In this document: one piece after another, positions 20,863 to 28,838 of the stretch
Layout of the letters: every line of letters begins with the position of its first letter
How positions within the stretch are numbered: the first letter of the stretch is position 1
Assembly: GCA_902773435.1 (NCBI GenBank)
Contig: CACYEN010000152.1
Coordinates: 1 to 34,741 of the forward strand
Origin: an uncultured Lachnospiraceae bacterium
GTDB taxonomy: Bacteria > Bacillota > Clostridia > Lachnospirales > Lachnospiraceae
Reading direction: 5' to 3'
DNA: 34,741 nucleotides
Made by a program: the position numbers and the translations under genes
Notes under the pieces: model-generated
The model's database searches: none
What the model was told of the DNA's origin: nothing
Seen by the model: the letters and a program-made list of their open reading frames with translations, nothing else

Positions 20863-22035
20863 ATGGATTACGCGAAAGAATCATTGAAACTGCACGAGAA
20901 GCTCGGGGGCAAGATCGAGGTTGTCGCGCGCACCCCGGTCGCGACGAAAGATGACCTCTCGCTCGCTTACACGCCGGGCGTCGCGGAGCCGTGCCTCGAG
21001 ATAGAGAGAGATATAAGCAGGTCTTACACGCTGACAAGGCGGCACAATCTCTGCGCGGTCATCACGGACGGAACAGCCGTCCTCGGCCTCGGCGACATCG
21101 GCCCGGAGGCCGGCATGCCGGTCATGGAGGGAAAATGCGTGCTCTTCAAGGAATTCGGCGGCGTCGACGCGTTCCCCCTCTGCATCAGGTCCAAAGACGT
21201 CGACGAGATCGTCAACACGATCGCGCTGATCTCCGGGTCTTTCGGGGGCATCAACCTCGAGGATATCTCCGCGCCGAGATGCTTTGAGATCGAGAGAAAG
21301 CTGAAGGAGCGGTGCGATATACCTGTCTTCCATGACGACCAGCACGGCACCGCCGTTATCACGCTGGCAGGACTTACCAACGCGATGAAGATCGTCGGAA
21401 AGAAGCGCGAAGAGGTGAAGATCGTGACGTCGGGCGCCGGCGCCGCGGCGGTCTCGATCGTGAAGCTGCTCCTGTCCGCCGGATATAAGAATATCACCAT
21501 GTGCGACAGGAGGGGCGCGATCTACAGGGGCAGGGAGGGGCTCAACTGGATCAAGGAGGAGATGGCGGAGGTGACAAACCTGGAGAGGAAGTCCGGTTCC
21601 CTCGCCGACGTGCTTCCCGGCGCCGACATCTTCATCGGCGTCTCCGCCCCGGGCACCGTGACGACGGAGATGGTGAGGACGATGAACAGGGACGCCGTCA
21701 TCTTCGCCTGCGCGAACCCGACCCCGGAGATCTTTCCGGACGACGCGAAGGCCGGCGGCGCGAAGATCATCGCGACGGGCCGCAGCGACTTCCCGAACCA
21801 GATCAACAATGTGCTGGCATTTCCGGGCATTTTCAGGGGGACGTTCGACGTGCGCGCGAGCGATATCAACGAGGAGATGAAGATGGCCGCGGCGCAGGCG
21901 CTCGCGGACCTCATCGCCCCGGAGGAACTCACTCCGGACTACATCATCCCGAGGGCGTTCGACCGGAGGGTCGGCCCGGCGGTCGCCGCCGCGGTCGCCC
22001 GGGCGGCGCGGGATTCGGGGGTTTCGAGAATCTGA
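20863..22035 (+). CDS. NAD(P)-dependent malic enzyme (malate to pyruvate and CO2)
   Basis: 390 aa, short bacterial malic enzyme. Catalytic Tyr is Y36 (AYTPGVAEPC) and catalytic Lys is K91 (PVMEGKCVLFKEFGGVDAFP region). Metal-binding residues fall in NLEDI and FHDDQHGTA, and the dinucleotide-binding region is VTSGAGAAAVSIVKLLLSAG. It oxidatively decarboxylates malate to pyruvate in the cytosol. NAD versus NADP preference is not clear from sequence. The ATG at 20863 has GGAGG eight bases upstream; an in-frame extension upstream is rejected. It is first in an operon with mobB (22-base gap), a molybdoenzyme and a MATE transporter. Confidence 0.9.
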   Translation: MDYAKESLKLHEKLGGKIEVVARTPVATKDDLSLAYTPGVAEPCLEIERDISRSYTLTRRHNLCAVITDGTAVLGLGDIGPEAGMPVMEGKCVLFKEFGGVDAFPLCIRSKDVDEIVNTIALISGSFGGINLEDISAPRCFEIERKLKERCDIPVFHDDQHGTAVITLAGLTNAMKIVGKKREEVKIVTSGAGAAAVSIVKLLLSAGYKNITMCDRRGAIYRGREGLNWIKEEMAEVTNLERKSGSLADVLPGADIFIGVSAPGTVTTEMVRTMNRDAVIFACANPTPEIFPDDAKAGGAKIIATGRSDFPNQINNVLAFPGIFRGTFDVRASDINEEMKMAAAQALADLIAPEELTPDYIIPRAFDRRVGPAVAAAVARAARDSGVSRI

Positions 22036-22057
22036 CAGTCACATCAGGGAGGACAGA

Positions 22058-22600
22058 GTGGCCGGCGCGATTGATCCCGAAAAGCTCCCGGACAGGATCC
22101 TGCTCGTCGCGGGGGAGAAGAACGCAGGAAAGACGACATTTTTGAGAAAGCTGATCCCGGCCCTTAAAAAGAGGGGGGTCCGGACGGCCGTGATCAAGCA
22201 CGACCGCCACGGATTCGACTGCGACCGGGAGGGAACCGACAGCGACCTGCTCCGGAGAGCGGGGGCGGAGGGGACCGCGGTGGTGCACGGGGGCCACGTG
22301 TTCCTGAATCTCTTCCTCGGGGAAGAGCCGGATCCCGGCGCGCTGGCGGCGGCATTTCCCGACGCGGACCTCATACTCGCGGAGGGCTTCAGGGGGAGCC
22401 CGCGCGCCAAGATCGAGGTGACGGCGGGGAGCACGCTCACGGCGGAACCTGAGGGAAGATTCCTGGCGGCAGCCGCGGATCCGGGGCTCATCGATCCGTC
22501 CTGCGGGTGCGAGGTCATCGGAAGGGACGACGCGGAGACCGCGGCGGACAGAATTCTGGAGAGGTTCGGGGCAGCGGGCCGTCCGGGGCCCGGGCGCTGA
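22058..22600 (+). CDS. mobB: Molybdopterin-guanine dinucleotide biosynthesis protein MobB
   Basis: 180-aa P-loop GTPase-like protein. Walker A is GEKNAGKTT (about 19-27). VIKHDRHGFDCDREGTDSD and LILAEGFRG match MobB family segments (IKH and LVLVEGFK types). It assists attachment of GMP to molybdopterin and delivery of the guanine dinucleotide cofactor. The GTG start has GGGAGG five bases upstream. It precedes the molybdoenzyme by 15 bases, so the cofactor helper and its likely client are co-expressed. MobA, which does the nucleotide transfer, is not in the window. The Gly/Pro-rich C-terminal tail (GAAGRPGPGR) is probably disordered. Confidence 0.85.
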   Translation: MAGAIDPEKLPDRILLVAGEKNAGKTTFLRKLIPALKKRGVRTAVIKHDRHGFDCDREGTDSDLLRRAGAEGTAVVHGGHVFLNLFLGEEPDPGALAAAFPDADLILAEGFRGSPRAKIEVTAGSTLTAEPEGRFLAAAADPGLIDPSCGCEVIGRDDAETAADRILERFGAAGRPGPGR

Positions 22601-22615
22601 GAGAGAGGAAGAGAT

Positions 22616-24652
22616 ATGCGGAGAGAACAGGCGGATCAAAGAAGACGGCTGAAAGCCATGTGCCCCTACGACTGCCCGTCGATGTGCGGTTTTTACGCAG
22701 AGACCGAAGGCGGCAGGCTGACGGGTGTCTCGGGGGATCCCGGCCATCCGGCCGCGCGCGGCAGGCTGTGCGGGAAGATGAGGCACTACGAGCTCTCCGT
22801 CAATTCCGGGGAGCGCATCCTGACGCCGCTCGTCCGGACCGGAAAGAAGGGCGAGGGCGTCTTCCGGCGCGCGTCCTTCGGGGAGTGCGCGGAGCTCATC
22901 GCGCGGAGATGGAAGGAGATCCTCGGGGAATCCGGGCCCGACGCGATCGCCCACTACTACGGGTCCGGCACCGTCACTCCGATACAGAGGATGTGCGGCA
23001 CCGCGTTCTTCAACTACATGGGCGCCTGTGAACTCGTCCACACGCTCTGCTGCGCGGCGAAAGGGGCGGGGTACGAAGAGGTCCTCGGGAAGACCGGGTG
23101 CCTCGATCCGAGGGAACTTCAAAGCAGCGATCTCTATCTCGTGTGGGGCTGCAGCGTCGCGGCGACCAGGTTTCCCTCCCTCCAGACTCTCGCCGAGGGG
23201 CGGAGGCAGGGGAAGAAAGTGATCACGATCGAGGTGTACGGCGGGCAGATGCACAATCTCAGCGACGAGGTGATCCTCTTAAGGCCCGGCTCCGACGGCG
23301 CCCTCGCCCTCGCGATGATGCATGTCCTCGTGAGGGACGGCCTCGCGGACGAGGCCTATCTTGAAAAATGGGGCCGCGGCTACCCCGAATTCCGCAGAAC
23401 CCTGGACGCGTACACGCCGGGGTGGGCGGAGAAGATCACGGGGGTTCCCGCGGAGAAGATCGTGGGCCTTTCGCATCTCTACGCGGAGGCTTCCGCCCCC
23501 GCGATCCTGCTCGGGAGCGGAGTATCCCGCTGCAGGAGCGGGGGTATGAACTGCCGCCTCATCACGCTGCTCACGATGTTCACGGCTTCCTGGGAGAAGG
23601 AGGGCGGAGGCCTCTGCGGCTGCGACCCGTCGGAGGCGGACTGGATCGACACGGATATGATCACGCGCCCGGACTTGAGGACGCGGGAGGGGCGGACGAT
23701 CAACATCAATCAGCTGGGGGAAGCGATCTCAGATCCGGCGATCCGCAGTCTCTACGTCTACGCGGGGAATCCGGCGAACACGGTCAGCGACGCGAACGCC
23801 GTGATGAGGGGCCTTCTGAGAGAGGACCTGTTCACGGTTGTCCACGAGCGGTTCATGACGGACACGGCGAAGTGCGCGGACGTGGTGCTTCCGGCGACAT
23901 TTTCCGTGGAGCAGAGCGATTTTTACGCGCCCTACGGGTACAGGATCCTGTCGGCGGGCTACCGGTGCGTCGACCCCCCGGGGGAGTGCCGGAGCAACTG
24001 GGATACGTTCCGCGCCCTGGCGGAGGCCATGGGCTGGGACGAGCCGTTCTTCAGGCAGACGGAGGAGGAACTGATGCGGGCGGTCCTCGATCGGCCCGTG
24101 CCCGCGGTGCTCGCGCTCCCGGAGGAGATCAGGGCGCAGGTGGAGGAACTGAAGGAGCGGTCGGGAACCGTCAGCTTTCCTTTCGGGGACCACCTCAGCT
24201 GGAAAACCCGGGACGGCTTTTTCAGGGTGGTGAGTGACGACCCGGAGCACCCGGTGCCGGAGTATTTCCCGCCATACGGAGGGGAGGAGGACCTTCAGCT
24301 GGTCTCGGTCCCGGGGATCCTGACACTGAACGGCATTTTCACCGAGAGGCCCGACATACGGGAGAAGACCGGGGCGAGAGAGATCATCCTCAATACGGAG
24401 GACGCGGAAGAGCGCGGGATTGCCGACGGCGATGCCGTCCTGGCGGAAAATGAGCTCGGACAGGTGAGATTCACCGCCAGGGTGACGGACCGGATCGCCC
24501 GGGGGGCCGCGGCGGTCGTCGGTGTGCACCGGCAGGAGAGGGGGGATGCCTCTTCCATGCAGGTTCCGAACGCCCTTCACCACGCCCGCCTGAGCGACCT
24601 GGCGGCGGCAACCACGATGAATGACAATACAGTGAATGTGAGGAAACTTTGA
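22616..24652 (+). CDS. Molybdopterin (bis-MGD) oxidoreductase, single-subunit, cytoplasmic
   Basis: 678 aa, DMSO-reductase family. N-terminal [4Fe-4S] motif: C16-x3-C20-x3-C24-x27-C52, followed by K54. The Mo-ligand region reads ACELVHTLCCAAKGAGY, so C145 or C146 is the likely ligand, giving Cys-type coordination. The middle domain (about 60-480) has VWGCSVAATRFPSLQ and YVYAGNPANTVSD; the C-terminal molydopterin-binding domain (about 565-678) has LTLNGIFTERPDI and HHARLSDLAAATT. There is no Tat signal, so it works inside the cell. No NADH-, ferredoxin- or quinone-linked partner is encoded nearby. Substrate unknown; formate dehydrogenase-like or hydroxylating/reductive roles are possible. The stop overlaps the next start. 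Confidence 0.85.
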   Translation: MRREQADQRRRLKAMCPYDCPSMCGFYAETEGGRLTGVSGDPGHPAARGRLCGKMRHYELSVNSGERILTPLVRTGKKGEGVFRRASFGECAELIARRWKEILGESGPDAIAHYYGSGTVTPIQRMCGTAFFNYMGACELVHTLCCAAKGAGYEEVLGKTGCLDPRELQSSDLYLVWGCSVAATRFPSLQTLAEGRRQGKKVITIEVYGGQMHNLSDEVILLRPGSDGALALAMMHVLVRDGLADEAYLEKWGRGYPEFRRTLDAYTPGWAEKITGVPAEKIVGLSHLYAEASAPAILLGSGVSRCRSGGMNCRLITLLTMFTASWEKEGGGLCGCDPSEADWIDTDMITRPDLRTREGRTININQLGEAISDPAIRSLYVYAGNPANTVSDANAVMRGLLREDLFTVVHERFMTDTAKCADVVLPATFSVEQSDFYAPYGYRILSAGYRCVDPPGECRSNWDTFRALAEAMGWDEPFFRQTEEELMRAVLDRPVPAVLALPEEIRAQVEELKERSGTVSFPFGDHLSWKTRDGFFRVVSDDPEHPVPEYFPPYGGEEDLQLVSVPGILTLNGIFTERPDIREKTGAREIILNTEDAEERGIADGDAVLAENELGQVRFTARVTDRIARGAAAVVGVHRQERGDASSMQVPNALHHARLSDLAAATTMNDNTVNVRKL

Positions 24653-26001
24653 CGTCATACCAGATCGATAACCAGGCTTTCTACAGAAAGCTCGCCGCGC
24701 TGGCGGTCCCCATCGCGTTTCAGAACCTGATGCTGGCCGCCGTCGCGGCGGGCGACGCGCTGATGCTGGGCCGCATCGCCCAGAACGAGATGACAGCGGT
24801 CTCTCTCGCGACGCAGATCCAGTTCGTCCAGAATATCTTTATCGGCTCCGTCACCGGGGCCGGGGCGATCCTCGGGGCCCAGTATTTCGGAAAGGGCGAC
24901 GAGAGGACGGTGAGGGAGCTCTACAACATCGTCCTGCGCGTCTGTTTTCTGGTCTCCGCCGTCTTCTTCGCCGCGTGCGAGATCGCTCCGGGCGCGCTGA
25001 TGAGCGTGTTCACCGGCGATCCTGAGCTGATCGCGATCGGCAGCTCCTATCTGCGCATCGCCGGCTGGTCCTATCTTATCACGGGCGTGTCCCAGAGCGC
25101 GCTCATGATCATGAAGGTGACCGACCACGTCACCGCGAGCGCGGTGATCAGCTCGCTCGCGGTCGTGAGCAATATCGGGCTCAACGCGGTCTTCATCTTC
25201 GGCCTCCTCGGCTTCCCGGCTCTCCGGTCGGACGGCGCGGCCTTCGCGACGACGGCCGCCCGCGTGATCGAGCTGCTCCTCTGTGTCCTCGTGAGCGTGT
25301 GGAGGAGCTGCCTGAAGCCGGCCTGGGGACGTCTGCTCCGGTGGGACAGGCAGTTGACCGCGGATTTTCGGAGACAGTGCCTCCCGCTTCTCGGCGGGTT
25401 CTTTCTGTGGGGGATCGGGTTTACGTCCTACACAGCGGTCATGGGACACCTGGGAAGGGATGCGGCGGCGGCCAACTCCGTGGCAGCGGTGTTCCGCGAC
25501 CTGGTCTGCTGCGCGTGCAACGGCATCGGAAGCGCCGCCGGCATCATGGTCGGCAATGAGCTTGGTGCCGGCCGCCTTGAGAAGGGTAAAGCCTACGGGA
25601 TCAGGCTGAAAAACATCTCCTGGGTGATCGGTTTCGCCTCCACGGCGATTGTCCTCGCGATCACGCCGCTCGTCGTGCGGATGGTGATCCTGACGGACGC
25701 CGCGAGGAACCTCCTCACCGGAATGATGGTGATCATGGCTTTCTACATGATCGGGAGAAGCGTGAACACGGTCTCGATCAACGGAGTGCTCGACGGCGGA
25801 GGCGACACGCTGTTCGACATGTACAGCCTTGCGGTCAGCATGTGGGGCGTCGCCATTCCGCTGACGCTGCTCGGCGCCTTCGTCTTCCGCTGGCCGGTGC
25901 TCGTCGTCTATGCCTGCACCTGCCTCGACGAGGTGGGAAAGATTCCCTGGGTGATGGCGCGGATCCGGAAGTACAAGTGGGTTCAGGACCTGACGAGATA
26001 A
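24649..26001 (+). CDS. MATE family efflux transporter
   Basis: 450 aa, about 12 predicted transmembrane helices in two halves, typical of the multidrug and toxin extrusion family (DinF/NorM type). Recognisable features are an N-terminal ALAVPIAFQNLMLAAVAAGDALMLGRI, the half-way repeat around residues 230-270 (PLLGGFFLWGIGF), and RSVNTVSINGVLDGGGDTLF. It likely exports an organic cation or metabolite in exchange for Na+ or H+. The start is a TTG whose last two bases form the molybdoenzyme stop overlap, preceded by GAGGA; translation is therefore coupled. Whether it moves a product of the operon is unknown. Confidence 0.85.
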   Translation: MTSYQIDNQAFYRKLAALAVPIAFQNLMLAAVAAGDALMLGRIAQNEMTAVSLATQIQFVQNIFIGSVTGAGAILGAQYFGKGDERTVRELYNIVLRVCFLVSAVFFAACEIAPGALMSVFTGDPELIAIGSSYLRIAGWSYLITGVSQSALMIMKVTDHVTASAVISSLAVVSNIGLNAVFIFGLLGFPALRSDGAAFATTAARVIELLLCVLVSVWRSCLKPAWGRLLRWDRQLTADFRRQCLPLLGGFFLWGIGFTSYTAVMGHLGRDAAAANSVAAVFRDLVCCACNGIGSAAGIMVGNELGAGRLEKGKAYGIRLKNISWVIGFASTAIVLAITPLVVRMVILTDAARNLLTGMMVIMAFYMIGRSVNTVSINGVLDGGGDTLFDMYSLAVSMWGVAIPLTLLGAFVFRWPVLVVYACTCLDEVGKIPWVMARIRKYKWVQDLTR

Positions 26002-26010
26002 TGGTATAAT
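26002..26010 (+). promoter_or_regulatory. Extended -10 promoter (TGG TATAAT)
   Basis: A consensus TATAAT (26005-26010) with TGG upstream, immediately after the MATE stop. The -35 at correct spacing is TTCAGG. Start of transcription is near 26017, giving a leader of about 42 bases for the alpha/beta hydrolase. Confidence 0.65.
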
Positions 26011-26058
26011 AAACTGACGTGACCGCTGACGCGGCCGGATGAAGGGAGTTTGCGGAAA

Positions 26059-26874
26059 ATGCCGCCGGAAGCGGAAGAATTTACACTTGACCTGAGGGAC
26101 GGGGCGGGGACGTTCCGCATGGACTGCGCCGTCTTCGGAAGGGGGACAAGGCCCATGGTCCTTCTCCCCGGCATCAGCCTGAAGCCGGTGCGGGGGTACG
26201 GGAGCGAGACGGCACGGGCCTACCGGGTCTTCGCCGACGGGTACAGGGTCTGTGTCCCGGACCGGAGAGAGGACCTGCCGGAGGACTGCACGGTCCGTCG
26301 GATGGCCGCGGACACTGCGGCCGCGATGAGGAAGCTCGGAATAGAGAGCGCCGATGTCCTCGGGATCTCACAGGGCGGCATGATCGCCCAGTACCTCGCG
26401 GCCGATTACCCGGAGCTCGTGAGGAAGCTCTGCCTCGGATTGACGATCAGCAGGCCCAACGAAACCATGCGGGAGGTCGTACGGGAGTGGGCGGGCTGCG
26501 CCAGGGAGGGCGGCGCCGCCTCCGTGATGAGGAGTCTTCTCCGCAGCATGTATTCGGAGGAGTACGCCCGGAGGTGCGGAAGATACCTGGATGCCCTCGT
26601 CGGCAGCATGAACCTCATAGAGCCGGAGCGGTTCGCGCGCCTCGCGGAGATCTCCCTCAGCTGTGAGGCGTATGACCTGCTTGACCGGATCACCTGTCCG
26701 GTCTTCGTCATCGGGGCCGAGCTCGACGCGGTCACGACGGCGGACGCCTCGAGGGAGATCGCGGAGAAGCTCGGCTGCCCCCTCTTCATTTTCCAGGGGT
26801 ACGGACACTCGGTGTACGAGGAGACGGAGGATTTTAACAGGAAGGTGCTGGATTTCTTCCGGGACGGCCGATGA
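26059..26874 (+). CDS. Alpha/beta hydrolase
   Basis: 271 aa. Nucleophile elbow GISQGG with S104, acid D223 (GAELDAVTT) and base H250 (GYGHSVY) form the expected triad order. Oxyanion-hole segment VLLPGISLKPV is near residue 38. It is likely a cytoplasmic esterase, lipase or related hydrolase; there is no signal peptide. The ATG at 26059 has GGGAG ten bases upstream, and an in-frame TTG nine bases earlier would sit on top of the RBS. The gene has its own promoter and may be co-transcribed with the peptidase 58 bases downstream. Substrate cannot be read from the sequence. Confidence 0.82.
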   Translation: MPPEAEEFTLDLRDGAGTFRMDCAVFGRGTRPMVLLPGISLKPVRGYGSETARAYRVFADGYRVCVPDRREDLPEDCTVRRMAADTAAAMRKLGIESADVLGISQGGMIAQYLAADYPELVRKLCLGLTISRPNETMREVVREWAGCAREGGAASVMRSLLRSMYSEEYARRCGRYLDALVGSMNLIEPERFARLAEISLSCEAYDLLDRITCPVFVIGAELDAVTTADASREIAEKLGCPLFIFQGYGHSVYEETEDFNRKVLDFFRDGR

Positions 26875-26932
26875 GCGGAGAACACGGCGGGATTTCATCC
26901 GGAACTAAAAAACAGGGGAGGAAGCGACAGCG

Positions 26933-28732
26933 ATGGAACAGAGATTACCGAAAAGAAGTGAAGTGCCCGGCGAACTGACCTGGAGACTCGAGGATATCTA
27001 TGAGACGGACGAGGCCTGGGAAAAAGACAGACAGGAGGCTCTCGCTCTGGCCGACCGGACCGCCTCTTACGAGGGAAGGGCGGCGGAGAGCGCGGAGACG
27101 CTCCTCGAGGTGCTGGAGCTCGCCGAGTCGTGCTCCATGAAAGCGCAGAGCGTCAGCGGCTACGCGAACATGCGGCACGACCAGGATATGTCGGACCCCG
27201 CGGGCCAGGAGCTCTACCAGAAAGCGCAGAGCATGGAGGTTCGGATCGGGGAGAAGACGGCGTTTCTTGAGCCGGAGATCCTCGCTGTGCCGGAGGAGAG
27301 ACTGCTTGAGTACCGCGCGGATGAACCCGGGATCGAAAAGTTCGACGTGATGCTCCGGGAGATCGCAAGAAGGCGGCCGCACTCGCTGAGCGCGGAGATG
27401 GAGAAGCTGCTCGCCTCGTCGGAGGAGATGGCGATGGCCCCCTACAACGGGTTCGGCATGCTGATCAACGCGGATCTGAAGTTTCCCCCGGTGAAAGGGG
27501 AGGACGGCGCGGAGATCCAGATCACGAACGGCCGCTTCGTCCCGCTGCAGATGTCGAAGGACCGGAATCTCCGGAAGGAAGTGTTTGAGAAGTTCTACGG
27601 AAGGTACGCGGAATTCGCCAACACCTGGGCGGCCCTCTACGACGGACAGGTTAAGCAGCAGATCTTTTACGCGAAGGCCCGGAAGTACCCGTCGGCGTTC
27701 GAGGCCGCGGTGGACGCGAACAACGTGGACCCCGCCGTGTGCGGCGCGCTGATCGACAGCGTCCACCGGAACATGGACAAGATGCACCGCTACGTCAGGC
27801 TGAGGAAGAAGCTGCTCGGCGTCGACGAGCTCCACATGTACGACGTCTACGCCCCGATGGTCAGCGATTACGACGCGGCCGTCTCCTACGACGAGGCGAA
27901 GGAGCTCGCCCTTGAGGCCCTTAAGCCTCTCGGGGAGGAATATATCTCGGTCGTCAGGAGGGCGTTCGACGAGAGGTGGATCGACGTCCTCGAAAATGAG
28001 GGCAAGCGCGGCGGCGCCTACTCCTCCGGCGTGTACGGCGTGCATCCCTATATGCTGCTCAACTACAACAGCACGGTGGACGACGTCTTCACGCTGGTCC
28101 ACGAGATGGGGCACTCCATGCACACCTGGTACTCCGAGAAGAACCAGAGCCTCTACAACGCGAACTACAAGATCTTCGTCGCGGAGGTCGCCTCGACGAC
28201 GAACGAGGTCCTGCTCCTGGAGTACATGCTGAAGCGGGCGGAGACGAGGGAGGAGAAGGCATATCTCATCAACCATTACCTCGAGAGCTTCAAGAGCACA
28301 CTGTACCGCCAGACCATGTTCGAGGAGTTCGAGAGGAAGACGAACGCGATGGCGGAGGAGGGCGTCCCGCTCACGGCGGATTCGCTCTCGGACGTCTACT
28401 ACAGGCTGAATCAGGAATACTTCGGGGAGGATATGGTCTCGGATCCCGGTATCGCGAGCGAGTGGTGCAGGATCCCGCATTTTTACTACAATTTCTACGT
28501 CTATCAGTACGCGACGAGCTTCGCCGCCGCGGTGGCGATCGCCCACAGGATTCTCGACGAGGGAGAGGCCGCGGTGGGGCCGTACCTGAAGTTCCTGTCC
28601 TCGGGATGCACACAGGATCCCGTGAGCCTGCTTCGGATCGCCGGAGTCGACATGTCGACGGCGGCGCCGGTCGACGCGGCCCTCGAGGTATTCGACGGGG
28701 CGATCACGGAGATGGAGGAGCTCTATCGCTGA
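26933..28732 (+). CDS. pepF: Oligoendopeptidase F (M3 family metallopeptidase)
   Basis: 599 aa, the standard length for PepF. Zinc site: HEMGH with H390, E391, H394, and third ligand E418 in VAEVASTTNEVLL. N-terminal region starts with the typical WRLEDIYETDEAWEKD, and the C-terminal part has PHFYYNFYVYQYATSFAAAVAIA. It cleaves short peptides (roughly 7-17 residues) in the cytosol and is involved in peptide recycling. GGGGAGG is about ten bases before the ATG. No signal peptide. The reverse strand across this gene is open for 603 codons, which is a GC-rich artefact. Confidence 0.93.
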   Translation: MEQRLPKRSEVPGELTWRLEDIYETDEAWEKDRQEALALADRTASYEGRAAESAETLLEVLELAESCSMKAQSVSGYANMRHDQDMSDPAGQELYQKAQSMEVRIGEKTAFLEPEILAVPEERLLEYRADEPGIEKFDVMLREIARRRPHSLSAEMEKLLASSEEMAMAPYNGFGMLINADLKFPPVKGEDGAEIQITNGRFVPLQMSKDRNLRKEVFEKFYGRYAEFANTWAALYDGQVKQQIFYAKARKYPSAFEAAVDANNVDPAVCGALIDSVHRNMDKMHRYVRLRKKLLGVDELHMYDVYAPMVSDYDAAVSYDEAKELALEALKPLGEEYISVVRRAFDERWIDVLENEGKRGGAYSSGVYGVHPYMLLNYNSTVDDVFTLVHEMGHSMHTWYSEKNQSLYNANYKIFVAEVASTTNEVLLLEYMLKRAETREEKAYLINHYLESFKSTLYRQTMFEEFERKTNAMAEEGVPLTADSLSDVYYRLNQEYFGEDMVSDPGIASEWCRIPHFYYNFYVYQYATSFAAAVAIAHRILDEGEAAVGPYLKFLSSGCTQDPVSLLRIAGVDMSTAAPVDAALEVFDGAITEMEELYR

Positions 28733-28838
28733 GAGAGCGGTCATTCCGCGTGACACGCAATAATAAAATATGCAGCCGGAGCGCGCGAGCTTAAGAGAGA
28801 ACCTGAGGGGACAGTCTCCGGGAAGGGAGGCCTTCGTT

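Noticed and set aside
23039-23056. Selenocysteine at the molybdoenzyme active site
   Set aside because: The codons are TGC TGC, not TGA, and no downstream SECIS-like need arises.
26945-28756. Long open frame on the minus strand across pepF (about 603 codons)
   Set aside because: It mirrors the real peptidase codon by codon in a GC-rich genome, has low-complexity charged composition and no RBS. The plus strand carries all PepF motifs.
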